Of a DNA stretch of 64,000 bases, positions 60,925 to 64,000 are shown one piece after another; position 1 is the first letter of the stretch, and each line of letters opens with the position of its first letter. The position numbers were made by a program, and so were the translations under genes. This stretch comes from Flavobacteriaceae bacterium UBA1903 (GTDB taxonomy: Bacteria > Bacteroidota > Bacteroidia > Flavobacteriales > Flavobacteriaceae). The notes under the pieces were generated by a model. The model saw nothing but the letters and a program-made list of their open reading frames with translations, had not been told where the DNA came from and did not search any database. The DNA is taken from contig DDGL01000004.1 in NCBI GenBank assembly GCA_002337605.1, forward strand, positions 57,756 through 121,755, in the 5' to 3' direction.

Positions 60925-61556
60925 AATTAAAAGTCTGCGGAATGAAATACAACACGGTCGAAGTTGCTGCCCTGCAGCCAGATTATGTAGGCTTTATATT
61001 TTATGAAGAGAGTAAGCGAAATTATACCAGTGAAAAGATTCCAGGTATCCAAGGGGTTCAAAAAGCAGGTGTTTTTGTGGATGCCTCGATAGATTTTATA
61101 GTTAAGAAAACAACGGATTTTAAATTAGATGCAATCCAGTTACACGGAGATGAAAGTCCTGAATTTTGCAAAAATATAAAAACAGTGCTAGAGAAATTGA
61201 AAGAGCCTGCACTGAGCGGAGTCGAAGTGTGGAAAGTCTTCAGCATTAAAGACACTTTTAATTTTTCAAGACTAAAACCTTATGAAACTAGTGTAGATGC
61301 CTTTCTTTTCGATACAAAAGGAAAGGAAAAAGGAGGTAACGGCTACACATTTAATTGGGACATTTTAAAAGAGTACCCTTCCAAAAAGCCGTTTATTTTA
61401 AGCGGAGGAATTGGTTTGGAGGAAATTTCAGCAGTAAAAGAACTATTAAAAACCAACCTTCCTGTTCTAGCGATAGATGTAAACAGCAAAGTTGAATTAG
61501 AGCCTGGGAGAAAAAATATTGAAGACTTAAAAAAATTTATAGCACAAATTAAATAA
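60921..61556 (+). CDS. trpF: Phosphoribosylanthranilate isomerase, with embedded repeat
   Basis: A 211-residue TIM barrel: LKVCGMKY (catalytic Cys), PDYVGFIFYEESKR, VGVFVD-like KAGVFVDAS, IQLHGDESPEF, DTKGKEKGGNGYTFNW (catalytic Asp region) and FILSGGIGLEE. The stretch EPALSGVEVWK near residues 94-104 is encoded by an in-frame 20-bp palindromic repeat (61210-61229) and lies in a surface loop before a barrel strand (VWKVFSI). The rest of the fold and active site are intact, so the enzyme is expected to work. Confidence 0.95.
   Translation: MKLKVCGMKYNTVEVAALQPDYVGFIFYEESKRNYTSEKIPGIQGVQKAGVFVDASIDFIVKKTTDFKLDAIQLHGDESPEFCKNIKTVLEKLKEPALSGVEVWKVFSIKDTFNFSRLKPYETSVDAFLFDTKGKEKGGNGYTFNWDILKEYPSKKPFILSGGIGLEEISAVKELLKTNLPVLAIDVNSKVELEPGRKNIEDLKKFIAQIK
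61210..61229. repeat. Palindromic dispersed repeat inside trpF
   Basis: CACTGAGCGGAGTCGAAGTG, with CACT/AGTG outer arms and GAG-CG-GAGTC inner similarity. I recall the CACTGAGCG...TCGAAGTG type as a frequent dispersed repeat in flavobacteria. Here it is read in frame as part of PALSGVEVW. Confidence 0.75.
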
Positions 61557-61569
61557 GGTTTCCGTCTTC

Positions 61570-62766
61570 ATGAAAATAGAACATATGAAATACAACGTAA
61601 ATGAAAAAGGGTATTATGGCGACTTTGGCGGCGCATACATCCCCGAAATGCTTTATCCCAATGTGGAGGAATTACGACAGAATTACTTAAAAGTAATGGC
61701 CGAGGCTTCTTTTCAAGAAGAATTTCAGGAATTACTCAAAGAATATGTAGGTCGTCCTACCCCGCTCTATTTTGCCAAACGTCTTTCAGCAAAATACAAC
61801 ACAAAAATATACCTTAAACGCGAAGACCTTTGTCACACAGGAGCTCATAAAGTAAATAATACCATTGGACAGATCCTTATGGCAAAGCGCCTGGATAAAA
61901 ACCGAATTATTGCAGAAACTGGCGCAGGGCAACATGGTGTAGCGACAGCAACCGTTTGCGCCCTCATGGGGTTAGAATGCATTGTATACATGGGCGAAAT
62001 CGATATAAAACGTCAAGCCCCCAACGTAGCCCGAATGAAAATGCTGGGAGCCACTGTAGTTCCGGCAACCAGCGGAAGCAAAACCTTAAAAGATGCGACC
62101 AACGAAGCAATTAGAGACTGGATAAACAACCCTACCAACACCCATTATATTATTGGGAGTGTAGTGGGCCCACACCCATACCCAGATATGGTCGCACGAT
62201 TTCAGAGCGTGATTTCGCAAGAAATTAAAAATCAGTTACAGAAAAAAGAAAACCGGGAAGCGCCGGATTATGTCATCGCTTGTGTAGGAGGCGGGAGTAA
62301 TGCTGCTGGTGCGTACTATCATTACCTGGACACTCCAGAAGTAGGAATTATTGCCGTAGAAGCTGCTGGAAAGGGCGTGCAAACCGGAGAAAGTGCGGCA
62401 ACATCGGCTTTGGGAAAAACAGGTATTATCCACGGTAGCAAAACACTATTGATGCAAACTCCTGACGGGCAGATTACAGAACCGTATAGTATTTCGGCAG
62501 GGTTGGATTATCCTGGCGTTGGCCCTATGCATGCACATCTATATGCCAGCGGAAGAGGCGAATTTATTTCGGTGACAGATGAGGACGCCATGCAGGCAGG
62601 TCTTGAACTTTGTAAACTAGAAGGCATTATTCCCGCTATTGAGACCAGCCATGCTTTAGCTATTTTCAAAACCCGAACGTTTAAACCCGATGCTATTGTG
62701 GTAGTTAATTTAAGTGGTCGCGGCGACAAAGATTTAAATACGTATATAGATTATTTTAAATTATAA
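61570..62766 (+). CDS. trpB: Tryptophan synthase beta chain
   Basis: A 398-residue PLP enzyme. KREDLCHTGAHKVNN holds the Schiff-base lysine in HK, GAGQHGVATATVCA lies at the active site, CVGGGSNAAGAYYHY is the phosphate-binding loop, and the C-terminal VNLSGRGDKDL is present. It condenses indole and serine. A second ATG at 61585 (MKYNVNEKGYYGDFGG) is a plausible shorter start. It follows trpF by 13 bp. A strong hairpin lies after it, before trpA. Confidence 0.97.
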   Translation: MKIEHMKYNVNEKGYYGDFGGAYIPEMLYPNVEELRQNYLKVMAEASFQEEFQELLKEYVGRPTPLYFAKRLSAKYNTKIYLKREDLCHTGAHKVNNTIGQILMAKRLDKNRIIAETGAGQHGVATATVCALMGLECIVYMGEIDIKRQAPNVARMKMLGATVVPATSGSKTLKDATNEAIRDWINNPTNTHYIIGSVVGPHPYPDMVARFQSVISQEIKNQLQKKENREAPDYVIACVGGGSNAAGAYYHYLDTPEVGIIAVEAAGKGVQTGESAATSALGKTGIIHGSKTLLMQTPDGQITEPYSISAGLDYPGVGPMHAHLYASGRGEFISVTDEDAMQAGLELCKLEGIIPAIETSHALAIFKTRTFKPDAIVVVNLSGRGDKDLNTYIDYFKL

Positions 62767-62777
62767 TTTGGGCAAGC

Positions 62778-62811
62778 CCCTCTCTTACCGCTTTTATGCA
62801 GTAAGAGAGGG
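62778..62811 (+). terminator. Strong hairpin in the trpB-trpA gap
   Basis: CCCTCTCTTAC (62778-62788) and GTAAGAGAGGG (62801-62811) make an 11-bp perfect stem, extended after a small bulge by AAGCC/GGGCTT. No clean T-run follows, so it may be a processing or mRNA-stability element instead of a terminator. The distal side, GGGTCGGGCTTTC, is shared with the dispersed element at 41780-41854. Confidence 0.5.
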
Positions 62812-62918
62812 TCGGGCTTTCGGCAGTCGCTTCCTGATATCAGTTTAGGCATAATCGCAGACTAATCGTAAGGAGAGCTCCAACAAAGCCTCAATCCCTC
62901 TTGCAAAAAGAAAAACAC

Positions 62919-63680
62919 ATGACCAGAATAGATAAGAAATTACAAGAAAAGAAAACACTACTCTCCATCTACTTTACAGCAGGATACCCAAAGCTAGAAG
63001 ATACTGTACCTATACTGGAAATGTTAGAAAGCAATGGTGTTGACATGGTTGAGATTGGTTTACCTTTTAGCGATCCCCTGGCAGATGGTTCCACCATTCA
63101 AGCCAGCTCCACTCAGGCTTTAAAAAATGGGATGTCCACTCAGAAGCTGTTTGAACAACTGGAAGGTATTCGTGAAAAAATTTCTATGCCACTTATACTC
63201 ATGGGTTACTTTAATCCTGTGCTACAATATGGGGTAGAAAATTTCTGCAAAAAATGTGAAGAAATTGGTATTGATGGAGTAATCCTTCCCGACCTGCCAT
63301 TAGCAGAATATCAAGAGCATTATCAAACGATTTTTGAAAAATATGGGTTAGCAAATATTTTTCTTATTACGCCTCAAACTTCAGAAGCGAGGATTAAAGA
63401 ACTGGATGCAGCCAGCAAAGGTTTTATCTATATGGTAAGCAGTGCCTCTGTTACAGGTTCCAAACAAGGATTTGGAGTGGAGCAAACAAGTTATTTTAAC
63501 CGGATTGCGGCACTAAAATTAAAAAAACCGCAGCTAGTTGGCTTTGGCATTACGAATAAAGAAACCTTTCAAACTGCTACAAAACACGCAAAAGGCGCTA
63601 TTATTGGAAGTGCTTTTATTAAAATGCTTACAGAAACAGGTGTTTCCGGAATCTCCAGTTTTGTTAAAGGCATCAGGTAG
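62919..63680 (+). CDS. trpA: Tryptophan synthase alpha chain
   Basis: A 253-residue TIM barrel from ATG 62919 (MTRIDKKLQEKKTLLSIYFTAGYP); an upstream TTG at 62901 would add six unlikely residues. VEIGLPFSDPLADGSTIQASS has the catalytic Glu and Asp region, DGVILPDLPL the second catalytic Asp, and FIYMVSSASVTGSK and GFGITNKE the phosphate-binding loops. It cleaves indole-glycerol phosphate and passes indole to TrpB. Unlike other genes of the operon it is separated from its predecessor by about 150 bp. Confidence 0.97.
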   Translation: MTRIDKKLQEKKTLLSIYFTAGYPKLEDTVPILEMLESNGVDMVEIGLPFSDPLADGSTIQASSTQALKNGMSTQKLFEQLEGIREKISMPLILMGYFNPVLQYGVENFCKKCEEIGIDGVILPDLPLAEYQEHYQTIFEKYGLANIFLITPQTSEARIKELDAASKGFIYMVSSASVTGSKQGFGVEQTSYFNRIAALKLKKPQLVGFGITNKETFQTATKHAKGAIIGSAFIKMLTETGVSGISSFVKGIR

Positions 63681-63762
63681 TTTAACGCTAGTTTAGCAAT
63701 AGCTTAAGTAAAATTTGCATTATCAAATAGTATCTTTTACAAAATCAAAAAAAGAAAAAGTT

Positions 63763-63891
63763 ATGGAACGTAAATTTGAAAGAAAAAAGAAACAAAATAC
63801 TCCTACCAATCCCAATCCTAAAACGGATAAGGATACCAACTCTTTTGATATAGATAAGAAAACTATCAAAGAGCAACAAAACAAAAAGTAG
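63763..63891 (+). CDS. Small charged protein, 42 residues
   Basis: An ORF beginning MERKFERKKKQNT and ending EQQNKK, very rich in Lys, Asn, Asp and Thr, with no hydrophobic segment. It starts 82 bp after trpA and is followed after 28 bp by a strong terminator, which supports a real transcript through it. No family recognised; could be a small basic protein or a chance ORF at the operon end. Confidence 0.45.
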   Translation: MERKFERKKKQNTPTNPNPKTDKDTNSFDIDKKTIKEQQNKK

Positions 63892-63919
63892 GATCTATTT
63901 ACTATAGTATTAAAAAGCA

Positions 63920-63949
63920 AAACCCCCTTCCATTGCTGGAAGGGGGTTT
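63920..63949. terminator. Terminator at the end of the trp operon region
   Basis: AAACCCCCTTCC (63920-63931) and GGAAGGGGGTTT (63938-63949), a 12-bp perfect stem followed by CTTTTTGG on the plus strand. It lies between the plus-strand transcript and the convergent gene entering from the right edge, so it may act both ways. Confidence 0.85.
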
Positions 63950-63978
63950 CTTTTTGGTTGGTTAAATAATCGAAACGA

Positions 63979-64000
63979 TTATTCTTTAATCAAACGTTTA
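63979..64000 (-). CDS. C-terminal end of a probable T9SS-sorted protein (rest outside window)
   Basis: The minus strand reads TAA at 63981-63979 preceded by codons for K-R-L-I-K-E. The ending is the same as the T9SS C-terminal tails in this window (EKIIKE, EKIIKK, KQLVKE), and the position right after a terminator fits a gene end. Only six or seven codons are visible. Confidence 0.45.

Overview
The window is low-GC DNA from a member of the Bacteroidota, almost certainly a marine-type Flavobacteriaceae. The signs are secreted proteins ending in type IX secretion (T9SS) C-terminal tails, a tmRNA whose tag reads GENNYALAA, promoters of the TAnnTTTG type, few Shine-Dalgarno sites, a Bacteroidota-type trp leader, and short dispersed palindromes I recall from flavobacterial genomes. 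I cannot assign a genus from the sequence alone.

Layout. 1-11924: surface-glycan locus with a partial methyltransferase, several GT2 and GT4-like glycosyltransferases, the FdtA/FdtB pair for a dTDP-3-amino-3,6-dideoxyhexose, an acyltransferase, a Wzx-type flippase, a PhyH-like dioxygenase, and a polyprenyl-phosphate sugar synthase next to a polytopic membrane protein. 11913-21260: one long minus-strand operon with a small membrane protein, a methyltransferase with a kinase-like N-terminus, and five full-length plus one internally deleted copy of a membrane-anchored alkaline-phosphatase-superfamily enzyme. 21366-34338: typA, two tandem FG-GAP T9SS proteins, kdsA, a TPR/FG-GAP/UnbV lipoprotein, a winged-helix/CreD module and small membrane proteins. 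34364-41711: a 1261-residue HYR-repeat T9SS protein, a DUF3857 transglutaminase-like protein and a saccharopine/alanine dehydrogenase-like enzyme.

41712-43005 holds ssrA (tmRNA) followed by three roughly 160-bp tandem units, each ending in a copy of the ssrA 3' end. 43006-48125: tetR-ABC-HlyD-TolC efflux operon with a degenerate ATPase domain and twin palindromic operators. 48396-52398: the tesA/ybbA/ybbP-type cluster. 52497-56792: cold-shock protein, a thiol/sulfur cluster (two rhodaneses, two thioredoxin-fold lipoproteins), MarR and YceI. 56804-63680: complete trpEGDCFBA operon behind a classic attenuator (18-residue leader peptide with three consecutive Trp codons and a terminator). The window ends with a 42-codon ORF and the last few codons of a further T9SS-type protein.

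Most notable for follow-up: the ssrA-tail repeat array and its structured units, the expanded phosphotransferase-like array with its small-protein/methyltransferase partners, a hairpin shared directly in front of two unrelated start codons (typA and a thioredoxin-like gene), paired operators in two regulator modules, the degenerate ABC exporter, and a palindromic repeat embedded in-frame inside trpF.
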